Shown in pieces: positions 36,446 to 47,580 of a DNA stretch of 64,000 nt (position 1 is its first letter; every line of letters starts with the position of its first letter). The stretch is taken from the NCBI GenBank assembly GCA_022113835.1, contig JAILWY010000016.1, forward strand, positions 4,192,501-4,256,500, in the 5' to 3' direction. Both the position numbers and the translations under genes were made by a program. The DNA comes from Atopsyche davidsoni. Taxonomy: Eukaryota > Arthropoda > Insecta > Trichoptera > Hydrobiosidae. Under the pieces are notes generated by a model. The model saw nothing but the letters and a program-made list of their open reading frames with translations, ran no database searches and had not been told where the DNA came from.

Positions 36446-36635
36446 AAGTGACAATAAATGCACTATAATTGTTTTACAACACTAGACGACCTAAGTGTTT
36501 TTTTGTACTATTTTTTTGTGTATCACTGATATCGTAAAAAACTTAAAAAACGATATTTTTAAACCTTATATAATTATTAATTATTTTCAGTAAAAAAAAA
36601 TTTCTTTAATTTTAAAAATTACTTCGTTATAATGA

Positions 36636-36794
36636 ATTTCAATATTTTTAACAGAGAGTACTTGGTGGAATTCCATTTTAATATTTTTGAGTAAAATACT
36701 CTGTTCGATAATGCCAACGTGAAAGATTGGCGAAACCGGTCACAAATAAAAACGAACATGTGGAAAATCACTCAAGTATTTTACTCAAAAATAT
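36636..36794 (-). repeat. Family A element, copy A3, with exact target-site duplication
   Basis: Flanked by CGTTATAATGA at 36625-36635 and 36795-36805 (12 bp matching if the preceding T is counted). The ATG extension (minus sense) lies at the left. The left tail arm is deleted and a plus-oriented ribozyme-like core follows at once: TCGATAA (36705-36711), a stem-loop, GAAAC (36732-36736), CGGTC, then the tail. The deletion removed the palindrome but left both ends intact. Confidence 0.8.
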
Positions 36795-36840
36795 CGTTAT
36801 AATGACTCAGTGATTGTACAGTGAAACAGGTAAGTCCCTA

Positions 36841-36895
36841 ACTGATGATGTGATTACATGGGCCGATACAAATTATATTATTTTAATTTAACTAA
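36841..36895 (+). repeat. Family B remnant, copy B5
   Basis: CTGATGATG, a short gap, then TGGGCCGATACAAATTATAT, followed by an AT-rich tail. This aligns with the core and tail of copy 1 (TGGGCCGAAAC...TTATAT). The GAAAC box is mutated to GATAC, so it could not act as a ribozyme. It starts 35 bp after the target duplication of copy A3. Confidence 0.5.
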
Positions 36896-36899
36896 GTTG

Positions 36900-39800
36900 C
36901 TTAACTTTTTTCTGAAGTGTACTCTAAAAGATGTCTTGCCTGATTTCTACAATGTATATGTATCCCATATTCTTTGGCAATACACAAAAAAATATAAATA
37001 ATCAAGCCGGTTTTTAAAACCGAGTATAGGTCTAAGCATTTATATCACCTCCTCAGCAAAGATCATTTGTAAAATTGTAGTAATTCTTTGAATGTGAAAT
37101 AGAAAAGAGTTTCCTTCTAAGAACGTTTATATTTTAGTGATGTATCATACAATTATCTACCATATAGCGTACTATTAAATATTTTTACCAGAATTCATTC
37201 CTTACACCATATAATTCCAAATGCTTTGATAGATTCGGTAAATTTGAAACACGTGATAAGGTATTTATTATAAACTGATGATACTTAATTAAAGGCATTT
37301 TGTCATGTCGGTGGTATTAATATTTTTACACCCTTGCCTCCCTTATTTTTAGGGTATAATAGAAGTGTCCCACACTTTTTCCACCCCAATCGTCTCCCTG
37401 AAGGCGATCGATCAAGTGAGGATAGACTCTTGACAGCTGTCGCGGCAATTATATTTATCGGATTCGAATAGAAGTTGGGAAGTAATAAGAGAAACGTAGC
37501 GCAAGGAAATTACAGTACAATAGTTTTTAATATGAACGACTAAAAAGTATGGAGTTATTAATAAATATTAGCCACGCAATATTTATTTTAAAATCTCGAT
37601 TTGCAACCTTTTTATAGCACTATATAAACAAGTTCAAACTCATTAATAATTTATTTTATTTTTTATTAAAATTCCACGTATGTAATGGCAATAATATAAT
37701 CCAAGAGTATAATAATAATTAGTTTTTTCAACTAAATCTTGAAGATTATCAATAATTTATTTGTTTATATATATCTTGTAATTTACCATATAACGTTATT
37801 AACATTGAAGCCTTCGAAAATCTTCTTCTAGATAGGTCTTATGAAGCCCTGAAAAGTAAATACTTAACCGATAAATTATTTCTTATAATTAACCCTATTC
37901 TAATTAATTAATTTTCAATAAAATTTATTAAATTTTCAATGCTTTTGGCATTATCATGAGATACTATGGCATACAACAGTACCTCAGTTTGATGCAATAT
38001 GAACATCATAATTATTTACGTTATACTAATGAACATTGCAGTTTTCTACATTTTATTATATTTCTTTTTTTGTTTTATAATTTCTTTTTAAATATTTAAA
38101 AACGTCAAATTAAAAATAAACCCCCAAAAAAACGCATAAAGCTCATATAATAAAATTTATGATATATACTAAAACAACAACAACACACTAACAAATATAA
38201 ATATTTTTTTTAGCGTTTCCATATAAACAAAATAAAATATGTACGTCTTAAAACTCAAATAGTCAAATCCCGCGTTACACGACACCCCAGCCTCCACAAT
38301 AATTCAGACAAAAAGAGTGTACTCCCTACATAATAAATCTCATATTTCATCATATTACTTTCTTTATAAGGTAAAGGTTTAGGGGAAAGCGGGGCGGATC
38401 GGGACAGGAACAAATTTAGAAAGCCGCATCTTCGTTACGATCTCAGTTCCGCCAGCTCTCCCGCCAGAACCCTCGTAAGACTAGAGGGGAGAGTGGACGA
38501 AAGCTTTTATTCTTATTATGGAGAAATATATTATTTTAAATTAAATATATGTCTTTAAATTAAGTTTTATATTATTTTCCTATCTTATATAAAATTTCAA
38601 CTCGTAACTTATTTTGTCGATAGTGGAATAAAAATATTATTTCTGTTTTTGTTTATTACAAGCTCCAAAAATACTGTCAATTCTCAAAACGCAATTTCAA
38701 TTTAGGTTAATATTAGTTGTTAAAGTCGTGTCATAAATACATCGAGAAAATAAAGGAAAGGAAACTAAGTATTTATTTTATTAAAGGTATATTGAAAATC
38801 TTAAAATTTGTAGTGAAATTTCAGTGTAAAAAACAACCAAAATATGAAGAATCCAATGATTATTTTCAGGGCTTATGAATTTTACGAAAATTAAATGATG
38901 ATGAAAGAATACAATTATTCCACAGCAATTCATTTTTTCAAATCATCAGTATGAATGACTTCAAAATATATTCACCGTATAGGGCAGACCAATCAGTTCG
39001 ATGGACTTCAGATGGCAGAAAAGCACTTCCAATACGGGTTTACATGCCAATACAGGTATACATCTATCACTCGCATCTACGTATATCTTTTCAAGAAATG
39101 TGAAGAAAAATATTTTCCAAGAGTTGACATAATATTTTTTTATATATATTATATAAAACACATGCCGGGAAACAAAATGGAATTTGGAAAATACTAAATC
39201 CGGAATAAATTAATTCCCGAAAATTGCTATTTTATGATCCGACGTATTTATTACCTGACAGCTAAGAATTAAAATCGATATACTGCAAAAAATTTAAATT
39301 AAAAATAATGACAGTATTAACTTTTATTATGCTTTAATATTTTTTAATAAAAAAGGTTGTATAATGTATTCTTATTTTTTTAATTCATTACAATAATTTA
39401 AATACTTTAAAAATATATTTAATTTATAATTTCAGTATACCGCCTAATATAACAAACGTAATTTGATTTATCTATTTCGTCATTTGTATTGCAAATGAAG
39501 CCCAAATAATCACATCATATGACATCAATAGTATCCAATGATTCGGAAGCCATTGACTAATAATTTCACGTTCGAGTGATACTATATTGGATATTCATAC
39601 CCTGATAAAACAAGGGCGGCCTTAATTCAAACAGATTGCCGACTTAATATTTGCAGAGGAGTATTTATGGGCCGGGCCCGAATCGATGGAATAATTTAGA
39701 ACGCCGTCAACGATCATGCATGTGCGTTGATGCGTTTTATTTTAATACTTATATAATAAAATACATGTTTTTAATTTATTTTAAAAATATTAATTAATTC

Positions 39801-40170
39801 CCAAATCAACGGTAATTTTTATAAAACGCAAAATTATAGCGCATACGCTGTTTTTATAACATGTTTATTAATTAGTTATTGTTACAAAAGCACAATGAAA
39901 ATGTAATTTACACATATAATTAATTAAATTAAAATATTCGCTTCTATCACCAGTATCAATTTTTTTATAATAAAAGCAAAGATATGTTATGTATTATTGA
40001 GTGGTTGACGAACGAAATTTTTATTTAGATATTTCCTATTATTAAAAATATTTCTTTGTATTACAGTAGACATGAGATTAAACGATCGTATAGAAGATTT
40101 TCGATTCATCTATATAATGGAAAAAATTTTAATTTCTTGCTCAATACGGTAAAACATTACAAAATAATAA
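36900..40170. other. AT-rich DNA with GC islets at 37380-37450, 38380-38490 and 39610-39720
   Basis: No supported gene. The 39.6-kb islet contains TTTATGGGCCGGGCCCGAAT. An 80-codon plus-strand frame at 38955-39197 has no recognised similarity. Confidence 0.35.
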
Positions 40171-40177
40171 CTATATA

Positions 40178-40328
40178 TGGTGACCGATTTCGCCAACCTT
40201 TCACTGTGGCATTATCAAATCCAAAAAAATTATATATGTGGAAAACTTAACACTCAAGTATTTTACTTATTATTTAAAATATTGATATGGAATTCCACTC
40301 AGTATTTTTTGTCAAAAATATTGAATTT
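40178..40328 (+). repeat. Family A element, copy A5 (degenerate)
   Basis: The left part is the core in minus orientation (reverse complement TTTGATAATGCC...GGTTGGCGAAATCGGTCACC), with GAAAC changed to GAAAT. The right part is the plus-oriented tail and the extension ATGGAATTCCACTCAG. The inner right arm is lost. Confidence 0.7.
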
Positions 40329-40329
40329 C

Positions 40330-40900
40330 TAACTAAAGTATATTCAAACTTTATTGGAGATAATTCGATAGGTTTTTATGGAGAACATGCGTCCACGAAG
40401 TGTACCTTTGATGCAGAATAAAGATATTCTTAAAAATCATACAGCTTGAGAGGAAGAGAGCGGAAATAGCTCCAAGGGAAGTCGGGCTGCGGGCCCTCGC
40501 GCCCGGGGACCCCCGAGCTGCGCGGCACATTTTATTACCGTTTATATTGCCAGAAAATCATATTACACGCTTGGCATTTCACGCAAACTAGGCAAGACCG
40601 GCGGCGTCTGGCGACGGGACGCTCGCAGCCTCGTTACGCGGGTATATTGAAACGCATAAGGCAACTTGTTACATATTCTGTTTGCTGTGAAAACGAGTAA
40701 AAATTACAAACGTTCTTAGCTAACAAACTCACCGGATGCGACTAGCAGTAAAGATTCAAAACTATACACGAATAATTTATTTCCGTTGCTGTTTCGCTAG
40801 TACAAGACATCTCGACCACCACTCTGATCTGTAAAACTTAAAACGTAAAAATATTGATAAGAATATGTTATGAATATAAATATGAATTTAAAAAAACTCC
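40330..40900. other. GC islet at 40450-40640 in AT-rich DNA
   Basis: The islet contains GGGCCCTCGCGCCCGGGGAC and GACCGGCGGCGTCTGGCGAC. A minus-strand segment at 40736-40829 has good splice-site matches but a stop in every frame. Confidence 0.35.
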
Positions 40901-40904
40901 CCGT

Positions 40905-41285
40905 TCTCCCCATTTCTTTGCTTGTGCATGGCTGCCATTCTGTGCCCTGATCGTGGTAATGGAGTAGTAGACTTGAAATGATACTGGAGGGTACCTTGCT
41001 ATTGTTTCTGTAGTTGACTGCAGAAGTATCAGATCTTAACGCCAGAGCTTTGTAAGGAAAGGATTATATAATAATGCTATTAGGCAGCAGCAACACGCAG
41101 ACTTTTCCTTCCAATATAAAACTGCGGTGTAGAAGAACCCGGTGACCCACTACACTATTTTCCCCTTAGAAAACCATGAACACTGGTTCAGCATGAGTAT
41201 ATGCTCAGTGAAATGGTCGCCAACCTCCTCTGGGGAGAGGCAAACGATGAAGAAGAAAAAAAACTAAGCAACATTGATACATCCG
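40905..41285 (+). repeat. SINE-like family C, copy 1
   Basis: Shares with 62911-63330 a head (CTCCCCATTT...TTGCTTGTGCATG), a middle block (CTTTGTAAGGAA...ATTATATAATAA) and an end (CATGAACACTGG...GAGAGGC). The last 60 bp, AAATGGTCGCCAACC...GAGAGGCAAACG then GAAGAAGAAAA, match the 3' end of the LINE fragment at 57430-58035. A non-autonomous repeat using the LINE's 3' tail is the simplest reading. Confidence 0.65.
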
Positions 41286-41289
41286 CAAA

Positions 41290-44200
41290 TAAACTCGGAA
41301 TCAAGAATTGTACCTAATACATGTTCCTGTTATTTCAACGTAATCTATTTCTTTGGCTGACGATTCAAATACAATCTTAAAACGATAAGCATGTTTCTAA
41401 AATTAAGTAGATTTTAAAAATATTATTTTAAAAAAACCGACGCGGCTGGGTGTGCTGAAAAGGTGATCTTGAACTGGCTAGTGTAACGGCAGCGGAGAGT
41501 CGCCCCTCTCAGGTGCGGTATTCAGGTATGGTCGGAGTGTCAGAGCCACGGAGTTTATCAGGGAGATGCCAGACGAGGCATCTGCGACCCCGCCGCACCA
41601 GACTCTTATAAACAACTTAGGGATGAGCCCTAAAGCCTGCAAAGGCGCGCAAGATCTGCTGTTTTTTTTTTTCTTAATTTCAATTAAGATACGTTTTGCC
41701 TAAACTCCTCAAATGTTTATATAAAATTCTCAGCGATTATTATAGAAGCATTTATTTAAAAATAATAAATACAAAACACAGATACTGTATCTTGGGCTCA
41801 CTCTGGGTAAATCCTTAAAAACCTCGTCAATAATTAAATGACTATCAGATAAAACCGCAATGTTACAATACAAGAGCTCCTCGCAGTTCCCTCGCCCCCT
41901 CAGTATCGGTGATATCGAATCATCCCCCATCGGAAAACTCCGGGGAAGTGAAAGATAAATTGGAAAATTGTAAACAGTTGTCAGACGTCATTGACAGACG
42001 CATTTATGAGAAAACTTGCCCCGCGTATTTGTCCAATCGAATTAAAGGAAGTATGGAGTTTAAACTTTGTTTTAAGAAGCTACTCGATCGGAAAACTTTA
42101 CCGTGTGCTAGAGTGGTTTAGTTTATTTATTAATATTACAGGATCATTGCCGGCTAAAGTTTATTTGTTTACTTGTACAACTTTTACTGATTAAGTTATC
42201 AGGTGTTTTGATAATTTTAAAAATTGTCGAAAAGTTTAAAGAAACAATCTGTTCCTGAATGTTTAATATACAGAAACAGCAGTTAAATATAAAAACTGTT
42301 ATAGAACGCTATCAATCCGATGAAATTAACGTAACGATAGTATAACTATTTTTAGTACTGTTAATAACATTAATTACATTTGACTTACAATCGAGTATTT
42401 AAAAGAAACTGGTTAATCAACTTCAATTAGAAAAAAATATTTGCATAAGTATTCTACTATTCCGTATTATTATATTGTTTTTATTAAAAATAAAATAATA
42501 AAAATAGTGTTGCTCTCTGTTGGGTAGGATTACATATTTCAAAATAAAATTATTATATTAATCTCAGTTTGAAACGTTGAAATATTGACTCATAAAATAA
42601 AATAGAGTAAGCCTTAAGCAAATATACTTGTGTTTAAATACAAATATATTATGGTACAACAATCAAAACCACGAGTGCATAAACCTCTCAAGTAAGCCCA
42701 TCAAAACTACATAAAATACTCCGCCGAGTACTACAAAGCCCTTGCCTTCCAGTGCTACGAATCAGTTCATATTGCAGACTCTACAGGGATGCAATTCCGA
42801 GATGCTGGCAGTATTTGACGTCATGTATTGAAAAAGACGAGCCGTTTTATTCGTAACACAAATATAAATATACTTCTGCCCGCAAGTGCACGCGTCGAGA
42901 CGAGTTTGCTCTTTTCATTCCGAGGTTTTATTTCGCGTTACTGAAACGCAGAGAAGCCTTCCTCTTGAAATAGAAACTGTGTAGATGATATGAATGCCTG
43001 GATTGTTTTGTCAGGTGATTTGTATGAAACGGCCAGGCATAATGCAACTCATGAAAGATTTGGGCAGATGGAAATTGATTTCGTAAATAACTTGTTCTAA
43101 ATATTATTTTTAAGCCGCATTTAAGTATATTCAAAAATAATCATATGATTCAAAAAAAATTTCATCCATTTTTAAAATAAGCTCGGAAAGTTAAATCGAA
43201 ATATCTAAATTTCACTCCATTTGAGATAACTACAGAATTATTGCTTATTCTTGACGCAATGTCAAATTTGTCAAACCGACAAATATGAAAGTCAAAGATT
43301 AAAAAAAATCACGCCGTTTGAAGTTACTGTAAAAATATTTTTGAAATAATAGCATCCACTTTGCATATAAAGAAATAGTTATTTTTACAAAAAACGTGAA
43401 AAGTATACTCTTTAAAATATTTTTTCAAAGCAATGTTTGCTTTTTAAAAAAAAACCAAATCTACTCCTAGGATAGCCACAATATGAAAGTTCATATTAAA
43501 TAATAAATAAAATAAAAATGTATTTTTGTTTTCAAATTCCAAGTAGAAGATATGTTATCTTCTAGATGCCAACAAAAGCAATTTCAAGACAGTGTATGAT
43601 AGGAACACGAGTAATCCTTACGGACCCTGAAAAATGCGGTGAGACGAAAACAGTACTCTCCATTCATACACTCATCTGTTAGGAGAGCTCGTCGCCAGGA
43701 CAAAATTCTAATTCTATATCAAATAGAAATAATGTCACCATTATTCAGTGGAGAAAAGATAAGCAGACCTTGCATGTGAAAGTTGCACTGCTTTAATGTG
43801 CAGTCGTCATGAACAAATAAACATTAAATTGGTAAATAGTTTTAAAGACAGCATAAAATATTATTTTTCCCTAGACAGGTTTCTTGGTGATTTCGAGTGT
43901 GCATTTATAAAAAAGTATATTAAATGAATTTTATATTATCTGAAATTAGTGAAATCATTAAAACCTGCATTACTTTCAGGGAAACATTTATGGCAAAAGC
44001 CACGTATCACCCGCCGGTGCTAAACATATATTTAGGCGAGTGTGTGTGTTCCGAGCCCATGGGTTTTATTGGGCACGAGGGGGCTCGAGGGGGCGCAAGG
44101 GAGTGCGAAGGGGCGGCAAGGGGGCGACTCTCCTTCAGGACGAGTCCATATATCCGCCGGGGGTGACTTTCAAATAACCGTAAAACGTTTAGGGTTATAA

Positions 44201-46266
44201 ACCCGGCCACTTTCAAATCATCAACACGCCAAATAAATCCGCTGTTTCCTTTCAATTCCACTTCCGATATTTTTAATGATGTGTACAGGAGCTTACTGCG
44301 GAAAAAGTGTTGTGTTCGTTTTTAAGGTTTCTATTTCTAGATTTTATTCTGAGTTTTATCACCACAAAGGAAAACTCATGCTGATAAACCTTTTATAATA
44401 AATAAAAGAATATAACTCATGGGCGTTTTACAGCTTCAATTTCAATTGAATTTTCATTAGTCGTTTTCTTTTATACGCTATTAAAATCAATGAGTAAAGT
44501 ATTGTATAATATTTATCTTATAAAATCAAACAAAGTAAATACATAAATATATTGAGAGAAGTTTTTTTGAAATCATACATAAATTTCGCCTTAAATTTTT
44601 ATTTCTGATATATATTTTACCAAAACGTAATTCTGTTTCAATTAAACAAATAAATAATGGTTTTAAAAAATACAGATGTAATTCTGCTCGTTTAATAATT
44701 ATAGAGAGTTCTATATTATTATCAAACTGATTAAAAAGTACATAAAATTCTTGTATTAATATTGCTTTTTAACTAATAGCATATGTAGAACTTTGTAAAG
44801 TAAATGTCCATAAAATTATTAAATTATAGAATGGTAAGTGTAAAGTTGTTGCTCTTTAAGCAGGTTAGTAAAGAACATTCGACAATGTTCTTTCAGTGGT
44901 GGCACTTTTAATCAATTTCAAAAAGCTCCAGAATATATTGTTTGACATCTTAATGCAGTTGAAAAGCTTCACAATAACGTACTGGCGCAGTAACGTTTGA
45001 TTGAAATTTGTGGCCAGCACGTCAGGTGACAGTTTATTTTCCGAAAAGCAATATCAGTAAAGAGAGTGCGCCTCAGGTAGGGCTGCCAAGGCATGTGAGA
45101 AATACAAGACATATTCTTTATGTAAAACCCACCAAAATGAATCAAAAGCTTCATTGTAAAGAATATATTTTTTTATAATTTGCTCTAAACAAGAAGTGCA
45201 AATTTTTTTTCATAAAAAAATTATTCACAAGAAAATCAATACAAAGCTTATGTAAATTATAAAATCTTACCAAACATGAAAATGTTTGTCCGTCATTTAT
45301 AAACAAAGGTTTTGAATAGAAAGACCTCAACAGGAATTAAATATTTCATGTTATGTTTTGAACCGTATTTTTTAATAAAAAAATATATATGTTTCATTAT
45401 TTAGCATCATTTGTACAAAACTAGTGAAACGTGAAATATAAATATTGCCTCTGGGACACAATTGTTTTTTGATCAATTTTTTTTTTCCATTACTTTTTAA
45501 ATCTAATAAAAATAATCTTAAAATACTTTGGTATACAAGGAATCCGTTAATATGTGCTATTTAATAAACTGCTGTTTTATGAACTGGCATTTCTTATGGT
45601 GACCCTACGTGGGGCGGTGTGTTTTCAGCCACCAAAGGCTCCTCCACTTGCATTGAAAGCCTCGGTTGTTATTCCCGGGCCGTTATAAAACTTATCGCAT
45701 AAAGGCTGCAGCCGGTTTTCAATAAACGGCAAATTTATTATAAAATAAACTTTTAAGGGAGACTTAAGACGCGGCGTGATTGCTGGAGTCTCGGACGCTT
45801 TCTGCACCCTGGCTTTAAGGTTTATGATAGAATTTTAGGTGTCCTTTTATCCTCAGCGCCCTTTTTAAATTTGACATGTTTAAGCTGTTATCCTAAAGTT
45901 TGGCGTCAATTTTAAAGGTGAACTTTACATTTATGCTATAAGGAAACTTAATTTTTATTTTATTTATTTAATTCACAGTATAATATTTTTATATAAAACA
46001 TATGTTATAGTTTCGAAGCATACTTATTATTTATGTAATCTACCGATATAACGAATATCGATATTTGGAATGTGTTTTAGAAATAAAGCAAGCATCGCAT
46101 TGAATCGAGCAAGCCTCCCCAGTGCACTCACAAATGCAAAATTGTATATTTAAGGCCTTGTTATGCATGTTAAACCTACAGTTTTTAAAAATGACAATCG
46201 ATATCTTGAAAACAACTCAAAATCATATCATAACAGTTTTAAACATTGTAATAATTAATTTTCTCT
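41290..46266. other. AT-rich DNA with GC islets
   Basis: GC islets at about 41440-41640, 42760-42920, 43620-43710, 44000-44160 and 45600-45810. The 44.1-kb islet is an imperfect GAGGGGGC repeat. A splice-like acceptor (CATTACTTTCAG at 43968-43979) opens 60 codons, but no donor follows. No supported gene. Confidence 0.35.
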
Positions 46267-46280
46267 GATAATAATTAAAA

Positions 46281-46378
46281 CTCTGTTTGATAATGCCAAC
46301 GTGAAAGGTTGGCGAAACCGGTCACTAATAAAAACAAAAATGTGGAAAATCACTCAAGTATTTTTATTCAAAATATTA
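46281..46378 (+). repeat. Family A element, copy A6 (single arm)
   Basis: Begins CTCTGTTTGATAATGCC with core TTGATAA (46287-46293), stem-loop, GAAAC (46314-46318) and CGGTC, then the complete tail. No left arm and no ATG extension. TAATTTTCTCT at 46256-46266 and TAATTTTCTAT at 46381-46391 may be a target duplication with one mismatch. This is the cleanest single-arm example in the window. Confidence 0.75.
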
Positions 46379-46389
46379 ACTAATTTTCT

Positions 46390-47136
46390 ATTTAATATTT
46401 CAGTTTATAACACATTTGATAATTTAACCACCAAATTGCTTTGAATATTGACAAGTATTTGTCTTTTAAGTATGAACATAGTTATATAGTTTTAAAAGGC
46501 ATATGCTGTGTTATTTCTTCAAGGTTAAAATTATACTTTGATATAAATTTACAATTTATAGTTTTAATGTGAATCGATTTTTCTAGATTTAATTAAAGCT
46601 GCGCCTGTTAAAAGGCGATGACATTCACAAGTACTCCGGCTCTAATAAATGATTTCGGAAGTCTCTCAGCGAAATTTCCAAACTCAATGTCCAAAAAAAA
46701 TGTCCATAAGACATAATACATAATACAATAATTCGGAGGCAGTCGGGCGTTCCCGGCAGCCAATAAAGGCGCCATTTAGGGCGTCGGGACGCGGATAAGG
46801 CATTCACCAGATTCCAATTTAAAAACTCGTCTTTCACGCATCGGAAGCTCCCGCCCGGGCGTCGGAGTCGGCTTGAAAGGGAATCCTATACATCTGTGAC
46901 GATTTCCCTGCACAATAAGGGAGAGACGCACAAAAAGTGGTATCAATCAATCTGTTGCGACTCCTCACCGCGCCCAGCACTGGGGCCGGCTGAGACTGGA
47001 ACGTTTCACTAAGTGTACGTGATATTTATTGTTTCATATATCTTGTTATTTTCTTCGTGAAAATTATAATTTTAGTAGTGTAATGTATAAAATTATTATT
47101 ATAAATGTATTAATTAATGGAACTGGTATTTAAGAA
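46390..47136. other. AT-rich DNA with a GC islet at 46720-46990
   Basis: The islet contains CGCCCGGGCGTCGGAGTCGG. A 70-codon minus-strand frame across it shows no domain. Confidence 0.35.
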
Positions 47137-47293
47137 ATTCAATATTTTTGACAGAGAGTACTTGGTGGAATTCCATTTTAATATTTTTGAATAAAATACT
47201 TGAGTGATTTTCCACATTTTTATTCTTATTAGTGACCGGTTTCGCCAACCTTTCAACTCTTACTCTTTACTCTGTTTGATAATGCCAACGTGA
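47137..47293 (-). repeat. Family A element, copy A4 (truncated)
   Basis: The ATG extension (minus sense) and the full left arm are present, then a spacer and the start of the plus core CTGTTTGATAATGCC. The element is cut off within the stem-loop at about 47293. A family B copy follows 31 bp later. Confidence 0.7.
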
Positions 47294-47324
47294 TGGACTA
47301 TGATTTTCGAAACATCGTTATTAC

Positions 47325-47569
47325 TATAATGATTAAAGTAGCTTTGTATTCCGTCTTCACTTTGAGTTTATTATATTTTTTCCATGACTAGTTTCGACCA
47401 AATAGACTAGTTCATCATCAGATGCATAACTAAACCTGATGATGATCTAGTCAATTTGGTCGAAACTAGTCATGCAAAAAATATAATAAGCTCAAAGTGA
47501 AGACAGAATACAAAGCTACTTTTATCATTATTAGAATGGATCTTCACCGATCAAATGTCCCTCAGCAAG
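47325..47569 (+). repeat. Family B fold-back element, copy B2
   Basis: Two inverted arms (about 47330-47430 and 47436-47530) share the sequence running outward from the ribozyme core: GAAACTAGTCATG, AT-rich spacer, CTCAAAGTGAAGACAG. At the right edge is the extension ATGGATCTTCACCGATC, shortened by a small deletion. ATCGTTATTAC (47314-47324) and ATTGTTATTAC (47570-47580) are a target duplication with one mismatch. The left arm carries the best ribozyme motif of the window, on the minus strand. Confidence 0.8.
47382..47425 (-). ncRNA. Best-preserved hammerhead-like motif (family B)
   Basis: On the minus strand: GCAT (helix I, 3' strand), CTGATGA (47421-47415), an extra T, helix II GAAC/GGTC with one mismatch and a ten-base loop, GAAAC (47395-47391), then TAGTC and ATGG. 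ACTAGT forms helix III (two pairs with a UA loop within one molecule, or six pairs between two molecules). GUC is a standard cleavage triplet, and AUG pairs with CAU of helix I. All invariant residues are present. The extra U after A9 is the main reason for caution. Confidence 0.65.
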
Positions 47570-47580
47570 ATTGTTATTAC

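Noticed and set aside
40736..40829. Minus-strand segment with good acceptor and donor
   Set aside because: All frames contain stops; at most a noncoding exon.
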